64,000 nt of DNA, taken from assembly GCF_024055715.1 (NCBI RefSeq), contig NZ_JAMXMV010000011.1, positions 186,001 through 250,000 on the forward strand. The letters are read 5' to 3'. Below the pieces are notes generated by a model. It saw nothing but the letters and a program-made list of their open reading frames with translations, did no database searches and was not told the origin of the DNA. Positions 1 through 9,706 of this stretch are shown piece by piece; the stretch's first letter is position 1, and the number at the start of each line of letters is the position of its first letter. Source of the DNA: Actinoallomurus soli. Lineage in GTDB: Bacteria; Actinomycetota; Actinomycetes; Streptosporangiales; Streptosporangiaceae. The translations under genes and the position numbers were made by a program.

Positions 1-2065
1 GAACGCCGGCGAATGAACGTACGCTCTTCTGCACGGCCACAGAAAGCTCCATGTGGTCCATGTCGATGCCGATGAAGTCGCGGCCATCGCGCTCCACCTC
101 TTCAGCCCGTCGCCGGGTCAGCTCGCTGCTGCTCCAGTTCGGCAGGTCCGCCAGATAGGGGAACACGGACTCGGCGGCCAAGAGGTGGTCCATCGCGCGT
201 TGCACCTCTGAGCGGCGCAGGAGAACGTCCGCCAGCAACAGATCGACGTGGGCCGCGAATATCGGCAACTTCAAGGGAGTGAGCATCGCCCGTGCCGCCT
301 CCAGCACCGTAGTGCTCTCCTCGAACATTTGGCGCGGATTCAGTTCGGCGTGATACCGCACGATACGGTCAAGGACCGGCTGCAGACCTGGGATGATCTG
401 CAGCATCCGCACGAATGGCTCTGAGCCGGAATGGGTCACGGTCAGGAGCGCCTGCGATAGGTCCAGAATGCAGACCGCTTGCTGGAACAACCAGCGCAGT
501 GCGTTCAGCGGCCGATCGTTACCCGGGGGCGCCGCCTCGACGGCGGCGATGAGATCGCGGAGACCGTCCAAGATCCGGCCCCCACTGAACGACCGGTTCC
601 AGCCCTGCTCCTCGTCGCCATAAGCAGTGGTGACGTAGGCCATGCCGTGCAGCATCAACGCATGCCAGTCGTCGGGCCGTTGAGCCAGTACCCGCTCCAA
701 CTCCTCCATGGCGGCGACCGGGCTGGCCTGATCCAGCAGCACGTGCGCCAGCACTCGCCGTGCCCGCGGATCGCCCGGATGCCGGGCGGTGAGCTCCCTC
801 AGCAGCCGAGCCGCCGCGTCGAGACCTTCCTGGTCGAGGCCACCGGCCCGCATTCGTTCCAGAACGTCCACGGCAGGGCCGACCCGGTCGAGCGAGACCA
901 GACATCCGGCCAGGGGCAGGTGGATCAGACGCTCGTCGAGCCCTGCCTCAACAGCCCTCGTGAACGCGCCCAGAGCCGTTCGGTGATCGCCTGCTTCGGA
1001 CAGGCGCATGCCAAGGACGGCCTGGAGGTCGGCGAACTGCGACAGCCGCTCGTCGGCGACGGCATCGCGCGCCGCCTGCAGAGCCCGCTCGGGGCCTTCC
1101 GTCTGTTCGAGCAGAGCCAGCCGTTCGACGACGACCGTGGTCATCAGATCGTCTGTCGGAACCTCCTCAAGGTAGGCCTCCTGCCTGCTCGTCGCGGGCC
1201 TCTCGGCCAGCCGGTCCTTCTCGGAGAGTGTCAGCTCCACGCAGGCGTCCATGTCCCTGAGAGCGTCCTGGAGCCGACCGACCTCGCGACGTATGCGGGC
1301 CCGGCTGACAAGATGTCGCGGCTCCTGCGGCTCCAGGCGTATCGCCTCGTCCACCGCTTGGAGCGCATCCTCGCGCTGCCCGAGCTCCAGCAGTGCCGCC
1401 GCCTTGATGACGTGGCTTGTCGCCCGCTCCGGGAGAACGGCGATGAAGCGGTCGAACAGGTCGACGGTCTCAGCGAACCGTCCCAGCCGGAAGGCCGCAT
1501 AGGCGCCGGCGAACAAGGCGGACTTGTCTTCGGGGACGATGCGGAGAGTGAGGTCTGCCATCGCGGCGGCCTGTTCGTACTGCTTCTCCTGATAGGCGGC
1601 GAGCGCGGTCGATCCGAGGGCGGCGGCCACGTCCTCCGGGGCCAAGGACTCCTCGATCTTCGGTAGCCCTCGATCCGCGTGCTCGAATTCGCACCATATC
1701 TGGACGAATTCCCGTGCGTGCTCGACCGCGCCCTCGAAGTCGGCCGATCTGCGGTCGAGCAGGACCAGGTTGACCAAGGCCAGAAGTTCGCCGTGGGCCA
1801 CACCGGCTGCGCGTGACGTGTCGCGCAGCAGCTCGAATGTCGCCCGGTATCCGGTCGCGTCTCCCACGTGGCCCTGGAGGTATCCCAACAGGGTGCTCAG
1901 CTCGGCGTGGACCACCACATCTTCGAACGTCCGGTCTTCACCGGACGCGACGAGCTCTTGGACGCCTTGCCGCAGAAGCGCTATCGCGGCGTCGATCCGG
2001 CCTTCCTGCACCAATGAGCGCGCCCGGCCGACATACGCCGTCGCTATCGGGTGAGGCTCGCCCAT
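1..2065 (-). CDS. TPR-repeat protein, 3' part beyond the left edge
   Basis: The minus-strand frame is open from an ATG at 2065 to base 1 without a stop, giving 688 codons. It is easily overlooked because its stop lies outside the window. The translation is mostly helical with repeated TPR-like pairs; typical stretches are 'AAALLELGQREDALQAVDEA' and 'ALGAFTRAVEAGLDERL'. No signal peptide or membrane segment is visible. Codon third positions are less GC-biased than in most genes here (many GAA, GAT, TTG, GTT), which may indicate separate acquisition. An AAGGAG lies about 20 nt upstream of the chosen ATG, but the ATG it best serves is in another frame, so the start is uncertain. In actinomycetes, TPR arrays of this size often precede a C-terminal effector such as a CHAT protease; that part would be outside the window, so this is only a possibility. 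Confidence 0.75.
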   Translation of the reverse strand, partial: MGEPHPIATAYVGRARSLVQEGRIDAAIALLRQGVQELVASGEDRTFEDVVVHAELSTLLGYLQGHVGDATGYRATFELLRDTSRAAGVAHGELLALVNLVLLDRRSADFEGAVEHAREFVQIWCEFEHADRGLPKIEESLAPEDVAAALGSTALAAYQEKQYEQAAAMADLTLRIVPEDKSALFAGAYAAFRLGRFAETVDLFDRFIAVLPERATSHVIKAAALLELGQREDALQAVDEAIRLEPQEPRHLVSRARIRREVGRLQDALRDMDACVELTLSEKDRLAERPATSRQEAYLEEVPTDDLMTTVVVERLALLEQTEGPERALQAARDAVADERLSQFADLQAVLGMRLSEAGDHRTALGAFTRAVEAGLDERLIHLPLAGCLVSLDRVGPAVDVLERMRAGGLDQEGLDAAARLLRELTARHPGDPRARRVLAHVLLDQASPVAAMEELERVLAQRPDDWHALMLHGMAYVTTAYGDEEQGWNRSFSGGRILDGLRDLIAAVEAAPPGNDRPLNALRWLFQQAVCILDLSQALLTVTHSGSEPFVRMLQIIPGLQPVLDRIVRYHAELNPRQMFEESTTVLEAARAMLTPLKLPIFAAHVDLLLADVLLRRSEVQRAMDHLLAAESVFPYLADLPNWSSSELTRRRAEEVERDGRDFIGIDMDHMELSVAVQKSVRSFAGV

Positions 2066-2230
2066 CGCCGTATCCCATCGCCGACTCCTTGGTTGGACGC
2101 GAACCGCGGCCCTTTGGTTGCGCACGGGTTCGGCGGCTCTGCGCTGAGCTTGGGCGCCTCGGTGAACAGGCCGGGGGCCTCCGCGACGATGGTTACGGCG
2201 CCTCCGTGCGGACCAGCGTGTCCGAGGCCG

Positions 2231-2932
2231 TCACGGCGTGCGGAACCCGCGGAAGGTCACGTGTCTGCGGACCTCGAAGCCGAGCCGCTCGTACAGTGCG
2301 ATCGCACCGGTGTTCGCCTCGGCCACGTGGAGGAAGGGGCGTTCGCTCCGCGCCAGGATGCGGGCCACCAGCGCGCGGACGAGGCGGGCGGCGTGGCCGC
2401 GCCCGCGCGCGTCGGGGGCGGTGCAGACGGCGCTGATCTCCGTCCATCCCGGAGGCCGGAGCCGTTCGCCCGCCATCGCCACCAGCCTGCCGCCGTCGCG
2501 GATGCCGAGATAGGTGCCGAGTTCGCGGGTGCGCGGCCAGAACGGCCCCGGTCGCGTCCGCTCGACGAGGTCGAGCATCTCGGGCACGTCGTCCGCGCCG
2601 AGTTCGACCACGCCGGTGTCGGTCTCGGCGGGGCGATCGGGGCTGCCGCCGTCGGGCCAGAGCAGCTGGAGGCCGTCGAGGACGAAGACCGGCTCCCAGT
2701 CCGGCGGCGGGAGGACCGGGCAGCTGAACAGGTCGGCGAACTCACCACGGCCGAGCAGCCGGGCGAGATCGGCCCACTCCCCCGGATCCGGGTCGGTGGA
2801 CACCGCGGAGAAGGTGGCGACTCCCGGCAGATAGGTGGCGGCCCCGCCGCGCCGTCGGGCGAGGTGGGCGTGATGACCGCGGAGTGACTCGCCCACCGGG
2901 TCGTCGAGTACGGCGGCGTCGCGGTCGGCCAT
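2231..2932 (-). CDS. GNAT family N-acetyltransferase (FR47-like)
   Basis: This 233-residue protein has a variable N-terminal half and a C-terminal GNAT fold. The acetyl-CoA loop reads 'APDARGRGHAARLVRALV' around residues 170-188, followed by 'PFLHVAEANTGAIALYERLGF', the usual final helix and strand. GNAT enzymes transfer an acetyl group from acetyl-CoA to an amine; the long N-terminal half resembles the FR47/GCN5-like subgroup. The substrate cannot be read from the sequence. The ATG at 2932 is the first start in a frame with good coding character. The gene diverges from the glycosidase remnant at 3168 and is not obviously part of an operon. Confidence 0.85.
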   Translation of the reverse strand: MADRDAAVLDDPVGESLRGHHAHLARRRGGAATYLPGVATFSAVSTDPDPGEWADLARLLGRGEFADLFSCPVLPPPDWEPVFVLDGLQLLWPDGGSPDRPAETDTGVVELGADDVPEMLDLVERTRPGPFWPRTRELGTYLGIRDGGRLVAMAGERLRPPGWTEISAVCTAPDARGRGHAARLVRALVARILARSERPFLHVAEANTGAIALYERLGFEVRRHVTFRGFRTP

Positions 2933-3067
2933 CGTGCGGTGCCTCTCGTGGGTCGTGTCCGGAGATCAGACGACCAGGATGCCACCGGGTGCCGCTACGT
3001 CCTCGACTCGCCCCGACGGCGGCGTGAGGGCCGTCCCTTTCCGGAGAAACGGACACCGGCGTAGGTC

Positions 3068-3111
3068 TTGACAGGAGCCGACGCGGAGCCGACTCGGTGA
3101 CAACGTTGTCA
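3068..3111 (+). promoter_or_regulatory. TTGACA box and LacI-type palindromic operator
   Basis: A perfect -35 hexamer TTGACA lies at 3068-3073. A perfect 14-bp palindrome TGACAACGTTGTCA follows at 3098-3111, about 55 bp before the glycosidase start. A symmetric palindrome centred on CG is typical of LacI-family operators controlling sugar genes. No LacI gene is in the window. The 12-bp core GACAACGTTGTC recurs at 27588-27599. Confidence 0.6.
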
Positions 3112-3167
3112 TCTGCGCTGCGCGCCTTAGCTCCTCCGGTCGCTCGCCGGGGATTGGAACTCCGTTC

Positions 3168-4504
3168 ATGGCAGATCAGCCGAATGTTCGTACGCCCTCA
3201 CGACGATCCTTCCTCGCCGCCGGATCGACGCTCCTGGGCGGCTTCGGCCTCGGGCTCCTGAACCCCGGGACGAGCTCCGCCGCCGAGCGCGCCGGCGCCC
3301 CCGCCGGGCGTACGGCGGAGGAGCTCGCCGCGTACCGTCCCGTCGCGGTCTCCTCGACGGCCTACGCCCCCACGCCCGGCGCGTTCGTCGTGGACAGGCT
3401 CGCCTCCCCCGGGGTGCGGGGCACCGGATGGCGGGCCGCGGACGGCGACCCGCAGTTGATCGCGGTCGACCTGCAGGCGGAGTGCCAGGTCACGTCGATC
3501 CGCCTGACGTTCGAGGCGGCGGACGGCGACCCGGTGTTCGTTCCGCCCTCCACGGGCAACCCGAACGAGGGCACCACCGGCAAGGAGATCCTGTCGAGCT
3601 ACGCGCGCGACTTCGTCGTCGAGACCTCACGGGACAACCGGTCGTGGACGACCGTGCACCACGCGACCGACGGCACCGGCGGCGTGGTGAACATCGACCT
3701 GGCCGCGCCGGTCGCCGCGCGGTGGGTGCGGATGACGGCGCGCAAGCGTTCCGGCTCCAACCCGCTCGGCCTCAACGGCTTCGAGGTGTACGGCGTCGAG
3801 CCGGGGCACCGGCCCTCGGCCACCGGGTGGACCGGCTGGGGCACGCACCACCATGAGGCTCCGGCCTTGGAGGTCGCCGCGGACGGCACGGTCCCGCTGG
3901 AGTCGGGCTGGACGCTGACCCTGGACGACTGGGCCGGCGGCGAGGGCGCGGACCTGTCCCGTACCTCCGTGGACACCAGCGGATGGCTGCCCGCCACCGT
4001 GCCCGGCACGGTCCTCGCCTCGCTGGTCGAGCAGGGACACCTGCCCGACCCGGTCGCCGGGCTGAACAACCTGCGCGTCCCCGAGGCGCTGTCGCGCCAC
4101 TCCTGGTGGTACAAACGCGACTTCGACCTGCCGCGCGGCCTGCGCACCGGGCCGGGACGCCGCGTCTGGCTGGAGTTCGACGGCGTCAACCACCAGGCCG
4201 ACATCTGGCTCAACGGACAGCACGTCGGCGGGTTGACCTACCCGTTCGCCCGGTCGGCCCACGACGTGACGTCACTGCTCGCCGAGCGCGGCGGGCAGGC
4301 GCTGGCGGTGAAGATCACGCCGATGCCCGTCCCCGGCAGCCCCGGGGACAAGGGCCCGGCCGGGAGTTCCTGGGTCGACGCCGGCGCCCAGATGATGAAC
4401 CTCAACTCCCCGACGTACCTCGCCTCCTCCGGCTGGCGCTGTCCTCCGGCAGCCCGCTGCTGCGGGTGGAGCCGTACAACGGCCCGCGGACCCTGGCCCG
4501 GTGA
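3168..4504 (+). pseudogene. GH2-type glycosidase remnant (Tat signal, F5/8C and jelly-roll domains)
   Basis: The frame opens with a twin-arginine signal (SRRSFLAAGSTLLGGFG). An F5/8-type C (discoidin) domain follows at about residues 55-205, then the galactose-binding-like N-terminal domain of GH2 enzymes (exo-glucosaminidase/mannosidase type) up to 'NSPTYLASSGW' near residue 423. There it breaks: the Ig-like and TIM-barrel catalytic domains are missing. The +1 frame continues from the break as 'LALSSGSPLLRVEPYNG' and stops at 4502-4504, like a genuine protein C-terminus. The simplest reading is an internal deletion of roughly 1.5-2 kb that also shifted the frame. In the original frame, translation would run without a stop into the acyltransferase at 4602. 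The catalytic core is absent, so no hydrolase activity is expected. Confidence 0.7.
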
Positions 4505-4601
4505 CGGCCGCGCCCCGGAACGCCGGCGGAGCGGGCGGTTACGACACGACTGCGACCTGACGGGGACGGCGCCTCCACACGGGTCCGGCACGGTCGGCGC
4601 C

Positions 4602-6011
4602 ATGACGCGAGTTCAGCCGACCGGAGATGCCAGGCCTTCCAGGGACGCCCGGCCGACCAAAGGCGCTCGGGCGACCCGGGACGCTGAGCCATCCAACGGC
4701 GCTCAGCCATCCAAGGGTGCTCAGCCATCCAAGGGTGCTCGGCCATCCAAGGGTGCTCGGCCGACCGGAGACGCTCGGCCGTCCGAGGGCGCTCGGCCGT
4801 ACGGCGCGGGCAGGCCGCACCTGCCCGCGCTGGACGGGCTGCGGGGTGTCGCGATCGCCGGAGTGCTGCTGTTCCACACCGGGCACCTGTCCGGCGGCTT
4901 CCTCGGGGTGGACCTGTTCTTCGCTCTGTCCGGCCACCTCATCACGGACCTGCTGCTGCGGGAGATCGAGGCGACCGGCACCGTGTCGCCGGCCGCGTTC
5001 TGGGGCAGGCGGATCCGCCGGCTGCTGCCCGCGCTGGCGGCCATGCTGGCCGGCGTCACCGTGCTGGTCCGCGTGGTGGGGCCGCCCGACCTGGTGCGCA
5101 CCACGCTCGCGGACGGCCCATGGGTGCAGGTGAACCTGGTCAACTGGCACCTGCTCGCGGAGTCGGCGAGCTACTGGGACCGGTTCGGCGCGGCCCGCGT
5201 GTTCGAGCACCTGTGGAGCATCGCGGTCGAGGAGCAGTTCTACCTGGTGTGGCCGCTGCTCCTGCTGCTCATCGCCCGACGCGGGCGGCGGGCCGGTGAC
5301 CGGGCCGCGGTGGCCGCACGACGGGTGGGCCACCGGGTGGCGGTGACCGCGGCCGTGGGCTCGGCCGTCTCCCTGGCGCTGATGGTCGCGCTCGCCGACC
5401 CGGCGGACCCGACCCGCGTGTACACCGGCACCGACACCCGGGCGTTCTCTCTGCTGCTGGGCGCCCTCGTCGCCACTCCCCCGGCGCGCGCCGTCGTGGC
5501 CCGCGCGGCCGGCCGGTGGGCGGGCGCGGCGTCGGCGGCCCTGGCGGCCGGGCTGGGCACGGCGTGGTGGCTCGTCGACGGCGTGACGGCGCCCTGGCTG
5601 TTCACCGGCGGGCTCTTCGCGCACTCGTTGGCCTCGGCGCTGCTGGTCGGGCTGTGCGTACGGGCGCCGCGGACGCCGGTCGCCAGAATCCTCGCCCTGC
5701 GACCGCTGCGGTGGCTCGGGCTGATCTCCTACAGCCTGTACCTGTGGCACTGGCCCGTCTTCGTGCTGCTCTCCCCGCAGCGGACCGGCCTCGGCGGGTG
5801 GGCCCGTACGGGGGTGGTGTGCGCCGTCTCGATCGGCCTGGCCGCGCTGTCGAAGTACCTGGTCGAGGACCCGATCCGGTTCCGCGTCACGTGGGCCGGG
5901 GGGCGAAGGGGGGTGCTCGCCTTCGCCGCGGTCATGGCGGGGCTGGCGGTGCTGTGGTCGGCGCCGCCCGCCCCGGCCCCGGCGCCCATCGACGTCACCG
6001 ACCTGGGCTGA
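4602..6011 (+). CDS. Acyltransferase 3 family membrane protein (OafA/YrhL-like)
   Basis: From the ATG at 4602 this is a 469-residue protein. About 60 residues of Pro/Arg/Lys-rich hexapeptide repeats come first. The acyltransferase-3 core then starts at 'LPALDGLRGVAIAGVLLFH', with the family histidine in the first helix, 'GGFLGVDLFFALSGHLI', 'EHLWSIAVEEQFYLVWPLL' and about ten membrane segments, ending in 'YSLYLWHWPVFVLLS'. Members O-acylate cell-surface glycans, using a cytoplasmic acyl donor. The ATG has no strong ribosome site. The upstream pseudogene frame is continuous with it, so the native start may have been affected by the deletion there. An SGNH lipoprotein that could act on the same acyl groups lies at 8687. 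Confidence 0.8.
   Translation: MTRVQPTGDARPSRDARPTKGARATRDAEPSNGAQPSKGAQPSKGARPSKGARPTGDARPSEGARPYGAGRPHLPALDGLRGVAIAGVLLFHTGHLSGGFLGVDLFFALSGHLITDLLLREIEATGTVSPAAFWGRRIRRLLPALAAMLAGVTVLVRVVGPPDLVRTTLADGPWVQVNLVNWHLLAESASYWDRFGAARVFEHLWSIAVEEQFYLVWPLLLLLIARRGRRAGDRAAVAARRVGHRVAVTAAVGSAVSLALMVALADPADPTRVYTGTDTRAFSLLLGALVATPPARAVVARAAGRWAGAASAALAAGLGTAWWLVDGVTAPWLFTGGLFAHSLASALLVGLCVRAPRTPVARILALRPLRWLGLISYSLYLWHWPVFVLLSPQRTGLGGWARTGVVCAVSIGLAALSKYLVEDPIRFRVTWAGGRRGVLAFAAVMAGLAVLWSAPPAPAPAPIDVTDLG
4627..4806 (+). repeat. 18-bp tandem repeat encoding a hexapeptide
   Basis: About nine to ten imperfect copies of an 18-bp unit (consensus CGGCCATCCAAGGGTGCT) encode units such as GARPSK and GAQPSK at the N-terminus of the acyltransferase. 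The three middle copies are almost identical, which suggests recent slippage. Confidence 0.85.
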
Positions 6012-6019
6012 TCACCTGA

Positions 6020-6493
6020 TCACCTGATCAGCGGGCAGGTCCGGAGCCGGTCCGACTCGGGGGTGGGCAGGGTGAAGCGGACCTGCACCTTCGTGTTCCT
6101 CGACCCGCCGCCCTGTACGTGGACGCCCAGCACGGTGCACACGATCTGGTCGATGCCCAGGGGCGTCACGTCCCGGATCGTCAACGGCACCATCAGCCGG
6201 ATCAGGGCGGGCCCGGTGCTCACCACGACCGTCATCGTCGAGCTCGACGCGATCTCCGTGTGCAGGCCGGACTCGCCGGGTCCGAACAGCAGCAGCGACA
6301 GGGCCTCGGGGATCGTGCCCAGGCGGCCGGTCCGCCGCAGCTGCGGCCGGAGCCGCTCGTGCCCGTCGACGAAGTACAGCGTCACGCCGGGCGCCACGCC
6401 CGTGGGCGCCCGGCCCGCGTCGGCGGGCCCGGACGGCCGGACGCCGCAGGCGCCGAGCAGCAGGACCATCACCGCCGGCCAGATCCGCTTCAC
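6020..6493 (-). CDS. GerMN-like lipoprotein of a two-component operon
   Basis: This 157-residue protein begins '[17 protein letters not shown]', a lipoprotein signal with lipobox LLGAC. The mature part contains '[12 protein letters not shown]' and '[15 protein letters not shown]', the pattern of a GerMN domain. GerMN-type lipoproteins sit outside the membrane and bind peptidoglycan-related ligands. Its start overlaps the kinase stop by 4 bp, so it is translationally coupled to the kinase. An accessory lipoprotein behind a response regulator and kinase suggests it tunes the sensor, as CseA does for CseB/CseC; that role is inferred. Confidence 0.75.
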   Translation of the reverse strand: MKRIWPAVMVLLLGACGVRPSGPADAGRAPTGVAPGVTLYFVDGHERLRPQLRRTGRLGTIPEALSLLLFGPGESGLHTEIASSSTMTVVVSTGPALIRLMVPLTIRDVTPLGIDQIVCTVLGVHVQGGGSRNTKVQVRFTLPTPESDRLRTCPLIR

Positions 6494-7902
6494 GCGTCCT
6501 CCAGGTTCCGCGGCAGTCGCAGGACGAACCGCGCACCGCCGCCGCTCGTGTTGCCCGCGGTCAGGTCGCCGCCGTGCAGGCGGGCGTTCTCCAGCGCGAT
6601 CGCCAGGCCGAGTCCGCTGCCCGGCGTCCGTGCGCGGGCGGCGTCGGCCTTGTAGAACCGGTCGAACACGCGCGGCATCACATGCTCGGGCAGGCCCGGT
6701 CCGCCGTCGGTGACCTCGATCCGTACCTGCTCCGGTGACACCGAGACGGCCACGCGCACCGGCGGTCCGCCGTGCCGCAACGCGTTCCCGACCAGGTTGG
6801 CGACGATGACGTCGAGCCGGCGCCGGTCCAGCCTGAGCAGGACCTCCTCCGGCGCCGCCAGGTCGACCCGGTCCAGCCAGCCCCGGGCGCGCAGGCAGTC
6901 CCGTACGGCGCCGGCCACGTCGACCTCCTCCGGCCGCAGCCGGGCGGTGCCGGCGTCGAAGCGGGACACCTCCATCAGGTCCTCCACCAGCCGGACCAGC
7001 CGGTGGGTCTCGGTGATCGCCAGCTTCGCGGACTCGCGGGCGTCCGCCTCCATGCCGGCGGTCGCGGTCGCCAGCACCTCCACCACCGCCGTCAGCGTGC
7101 TCAGCGGGGTGCGCAGCTCGTGGGAGACGTCCGCGGCGAACCTCCTCGCGTCCGCCTGCAGCCGCCGCATCGTGGCCATGGACGTCTGCACCGACTCGGC
7201 CATCTCGTTGATGGTGACGGTCAGCTCGGCCAGTTCGTCGGCGCCCTGGGGCGGTGACCGCGCGGCGAGGTCACCGGCGGCCAGCCGGCGCGCGGTGTCG
7301 CGGAGCTCGCGCACCGGGCGCAGCACGCTGCGCGCGGCCAGCAGCGCCAGCAGCACCGCCGGCGGCAGCGCGAGCGCGGCGGTACCGGCCGCCGACCAGG
7401 CGAGGCCGTCGATCTGCCGGTCGACGCCGGTGAGGTCGCGCACGGCGTACACCTCGATGCCGGACGGAGTGCGCGCGCCGTCCGGCCCGGTGATCTCGAT
7501 GGGGATGCCGACCAGCAGCCACGGCCTGCCGCCCGCGCTGATCCGCTGCGTGACGAGGCGGTTCCGGGTGCGCACGGCGGCGCGCAGCGCCGCGGTGACC
7601 AGGCCGGTGTCGGCGCCGTCCGCGGACCGCAGGTTCCGGTAGGTCACCAGGGTGTCCGGGCCGACGGCCGCACGCAGCCGGTCGAGCGCGTCCTGGTCCG
7701 GCGGATAGGTCAGCTGAGGGGTGATCGCGCCGATCTGGCCGGCGATGCTCTCGGTGAGGCGCCGCTGGGTCGAGGTGACCAGCGCGGTGCTCGCCGAGCC
7801 GGCACTCGACCAGGCCGCCGCCGCGGCACCGAGCACGGTGACCAGCACGAAGGTGAGCAGCAGCCGGGCGCGCAGACCGCGCGGCCACAGCCGCCCGGTC
7901 AT
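6490..7902 (-). CDS. Sensor histidine kinase (HAMP, HisKA, HATPase)
   Basis: The 470-residue protein starts at the ATG at 7902, which overlaps the response-regulator stop as ATGA. It has an N-terminal membrane helix, an extracytoplasmic region of about 140 residues, and a second helix ([20 protein letters not shown]). A HAMP linker follows, then the phosphoacceptor histidine in '[14 protein letters not shown]', and the N box ([11 protein letters not shown]) and G boxes ([16 protein letters not shown]) of the ATPase domain. It should autophosphorylate and pass phosphate to the regulator at 7899-8573. The signal it senses is unknown. The three-gene operon order is regulator, kinase, lipoprotein. 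Confidence 0.92.
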   Translation of the reverse strand: MTGRLWPRGLRARLLLTFVLVTVLGAAAAAWSSAGSASTALVTSTQRRLTESIAGQIGAITPQLTYPPDQDALDRLRAAVGPDTLVTYRNLRSADGADTGLVTAALRAAVRTRNRLVTQRISAGGRPWLLVGIPIEITGPDGARTPSGIEVYAVRDLTGVDRQIDGLAWSAAGTAALALPPAVLLALLAARSVLRPVRELRDTARRLAAGDLAARSPPQGADELAELTVTINEMAESVQTSMATMRRLQADARRFAADVSHELRTPLSTLTAVVEVLATATAGMEADARESAKLAITETHRLVRLVEDLMEVSRFDAGTARLRPEEVDVAGAVRDCLRARGWLDRVDLAAPEEVLLRLDRRRLDVIVANLVGNALRHGGPPVRVAVSVSPEQVRIEVTDGGPGLPEHVMPRVFDRFYKADAARARTPGSGLGLAIALENARLHGGDLTAGNTSGGGARFVLRLPRNLEDA

Positions 7903-8573
7903 ACCGGTCCGAACCTGTAGCCGAAGCCGCGTACGGTCTGCACGTACTCCGGGCTCGCCGGATCGGCCTCGATCTTCGCCCGGAGCCGCTGCACGCAGTT
8001 GTCGACCAGCCGGGAGTCGCCGAGGTAGTCCTGCTCCCACACCTCCTCCAGCAGCCGCTGCCGGGTGAACACCCGCCCGGGCGCCCGCGACAGGGTCAGC
8101 AGCAGCCGCAGCTCGGTCGGCGTCAGCGTCACCGGGTCGCCGTGCAGCGAGACCGTCAGTGCCGTGGTGTCGATGGACAGGTCGCGGTGTACGCGTACGC
8201 CGTCGGGAGCGCCGGTGCTGCGGCGCAGCACCGCGCGGATCCGCGCGTCGAGCACGGTCGGCCGCGCCGGCTTGACGACGTAGTCGTCCGCGCCGGCCTC
8301 CAGGCCGCCGACGACGTCGAAGTCGTCACCACGCGCGGTGAGGATGATCACGGGCACCGCGCCGACCGCCCGGATGCGGCGGCACACCTCGATTCCGTCG
8401 ATGCCCGGCAGCATGAGGTCGAGCACCACCAGGTCCGGCGTCGCCGACCGCAGCGCGCGCAGACCGTCCTCGCCGGTGCCCGCGGTGCGGACGTCATGGC
8501 CGTGCCGGCACAGCGCGAGCTGGAGCCCGCGCCGGACCAGAGGATCGTCCTCGATGAGCAGAATCGCCGCCAC
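7899..8573 (-). CDS. OmpR/PhoB-type response regulator
   Basis: The GTG at 8573 gives a 224-residue protein. The receiver domain has the acidic pair in 'LLIEDDP', phosphoacceptor Asp in '[13 protein letters not shown]', and Lys in 'DDYVVKPA'. The C-terminal winged helix reads '[20 protein letters not shown]' with '[14 protein letters not shown]' as recognition region. It is the first gene of the operon with the kinase and GerMN lipoprotein. It diverges from the SGNH lipoprotein gene with 113 bp between them, where CGACACGA occurs twice near 8626-8645; this could be its binding site, but that is only a suggestion. Confidence 0.92.
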   Translation of the reverse strand: MAAILLIEDDPLVRRGLQLALCRHGHDVRTAGTGEDGLRALRSATPDLVVLDLMLPGIDGIEVCRRIRAVGAVPVIILTARGDDFDVVGGLEAGADDYVVKPARPTVLDARIRAVLRRSTGAPDGVRVHRDLSIDTTALTVSLHGDPVTLTPTELRLLLTLSRAPGRVFTRQRLLEEVWEQDYLGDSRLVDNCVQRLRAKIEADPASPEYVQTVRGFGYRFGPV

Positions 8574-8686
8574 CCGTCCAGAATGGACGATGCCGGGCGG
8601 ACTCGGCGGCGGCGACGGACTCCTGCGACACGATCGCGACACGACGGCGGAGGCGCCGGGACACCGCCGCGGCATCGTTCGGACCC

Positions 8687-9511
8687 ATGACCAAAACGCG
8701 GACTCCTCTCCTCGGCCTGACCAAGACGACAGGCGCCGCCCTCGGCCTGGCCAAGACGGCAGGTGCCATCCTCACCCTGACCGGTCTGCTCCTGCCGGCC
8801 GCCGCCTGTTCCAGCGGTACGCCCAGGGCGACCGGCACGCCCCGGCCGGCCGGCGCGACCGCCCGCCCGGCCCTGTCCAAGGTCCTGTTCCTCGGCGACT
8901 CCATCGCCGCGGGTGAGGCGCTGCCCCTGACCGCCGCGTTCAAGGCCGGCGGCGTCGGGTTCCAGTCGATCGCCGCCGACGGCGGCGGGAACGTCGTAGG
9001 ACCGTTCTCCGAACACAACTGGACGAAGCTGCCCGGACAGATCGCCTCCGCCGCGCCCACCGTGCTCGTCTACCAGATCACCACCTACGACTGGGGCGGC
9101 CCACGGACGCAGCAGGCCGCCTACGAGAAGCTGCTGACCACCGTGACCGGGGCGGGCGCGAGACTCGTCTTCGTCACCGCGCCGCCGATCAGGCCCGACG
9201 ACTTCTACCGGCCGCACCTGGCCGACCTGGCCCGCGCCCCGGGCGCCGCCCGGGCGGTCGCGGCCCGGGCCTCGGGCCGGGCCACCGTCCTCGACGCCGG
9301 CGCGGTGTGGGGCCACACCTACCAGCGGATCGAAGACGGCAGAACCTACCGCAGCACCGACGGCATCCACACCTGCCCGCAGGGCGCCGCGCGCTTCACC
9401 GGCTGGCTGCTCACCGAACTGGCCAAGCTGTTCCCCGGCTTCACCCCGCCGGCTCCGCAGTCCTGGGCCAACACGGGCTGGTCCGGCAACGCCCGCTTCC
9501 ACGGCTGCTGA
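8687..9511 (+). CDS. SGNH/GDSL hydrolase lipoprotein
   Basis: This 274-residue protein has a lipoprotein signal ending in the lipobox PAAAC. The SGNH fold is marked by block I 'FLGDSIAAG' (nucleophile Ser) and the C-terminal 'STDGIHTCPQG' carrying the Asp-x-x-His pair. Such enzymes remove or transfer acyl or acetyl groups on glycans and lipids outside the cell. The N-terminus contains an internal near-repeat (LGLTKTTGA / LGLAKTAGA). No Shine-Dalgarno sequence is evident before the ATG. The family is often paired with acyltransferase-3 proteins such as that at 4602; a shared substrate is inferred. Confidence 0.85.
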   Translation: MTKTRTPLLGLTKTTGAALGLAKTAGAILTLTGLLLPAAACSSGTPRATGTPRPAGATARPALSKVLFLGDSIAAGEALPLTAAFKAGGVGFQSIAADGGGNVVGPFSEHNWTKLPGQIASAAPTVLVYQITTYDWGGPRTQQAAYEKLLTTVTGAGARLVFVTAPPIRPDDFYRPHLADLARAPGAARAVAARASGRATVLDAGAVWGHTYQRIEDGRTYRSTDGIHTCPQGAARFTGWLLTELAKLFPGFTPPAPQSWANTGWSGNARFHGC

Positions 9512-9608
9512 TCCCCGGCCCGTCCCCGCGGATTCGACGGCCGACGCCTCTCTAGACGGTGCGTTCAGGCCGGTGATGCGACCGGTAGGTCAGACGTTGC
9601 ACCGGGTC

Positions 9609-9642
9609 TTCCGGTACCGGCCGGCTTCCGGTACCGGCCGGC
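9609..9642. repeat. Exact 17-bp tandem repeat
   Basis: TTCCGGTACCGGCCGGC occurs twice head to tail at 9609-9625 and 9626-9642, between the convergent SGNH and P5C dehydrogenase genes. Each copy contains the palindrome CCGGTACCGG. The role is unknown. Confidence 0.8.
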
Positions 9643-9660
9643 GGATGTACGGCCGCCGGC

Positions 9661-9692
9661 GCAGGTCCCGCACGTCGTTGGGCGGGACCTGC
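9661..9692 (-). terminator. Hairpin terminator after P5C dehydrogenase
   Basis: GCAGGTCCCGC (9661-9671) and GCGGGACCTGC (9682-9692) form a perfect 11-bp stem with a 10-nt loop, 14 bp beyond the P5C dehydrogenase stop. There is no U tract, which is common for actinomycete terminators. Confidence 0.75.
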
Positions 9693-9706
9693 GGGCTCGG
9701 CGAGGG

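Noticed and set aside
479-1666. 395-codon plus-strand frame near the left end
   Set aside because: Antisense to the open TPR frame, which has coherent repeats; the plus-strand translation has none.
6490-8040. Histidine kinase starting at 8040
   Set aside because: The extra N-terminal residues overlap the response regulator and lack the membrane helix pattern. The ATG at 7902 with ATGA overlap is better.
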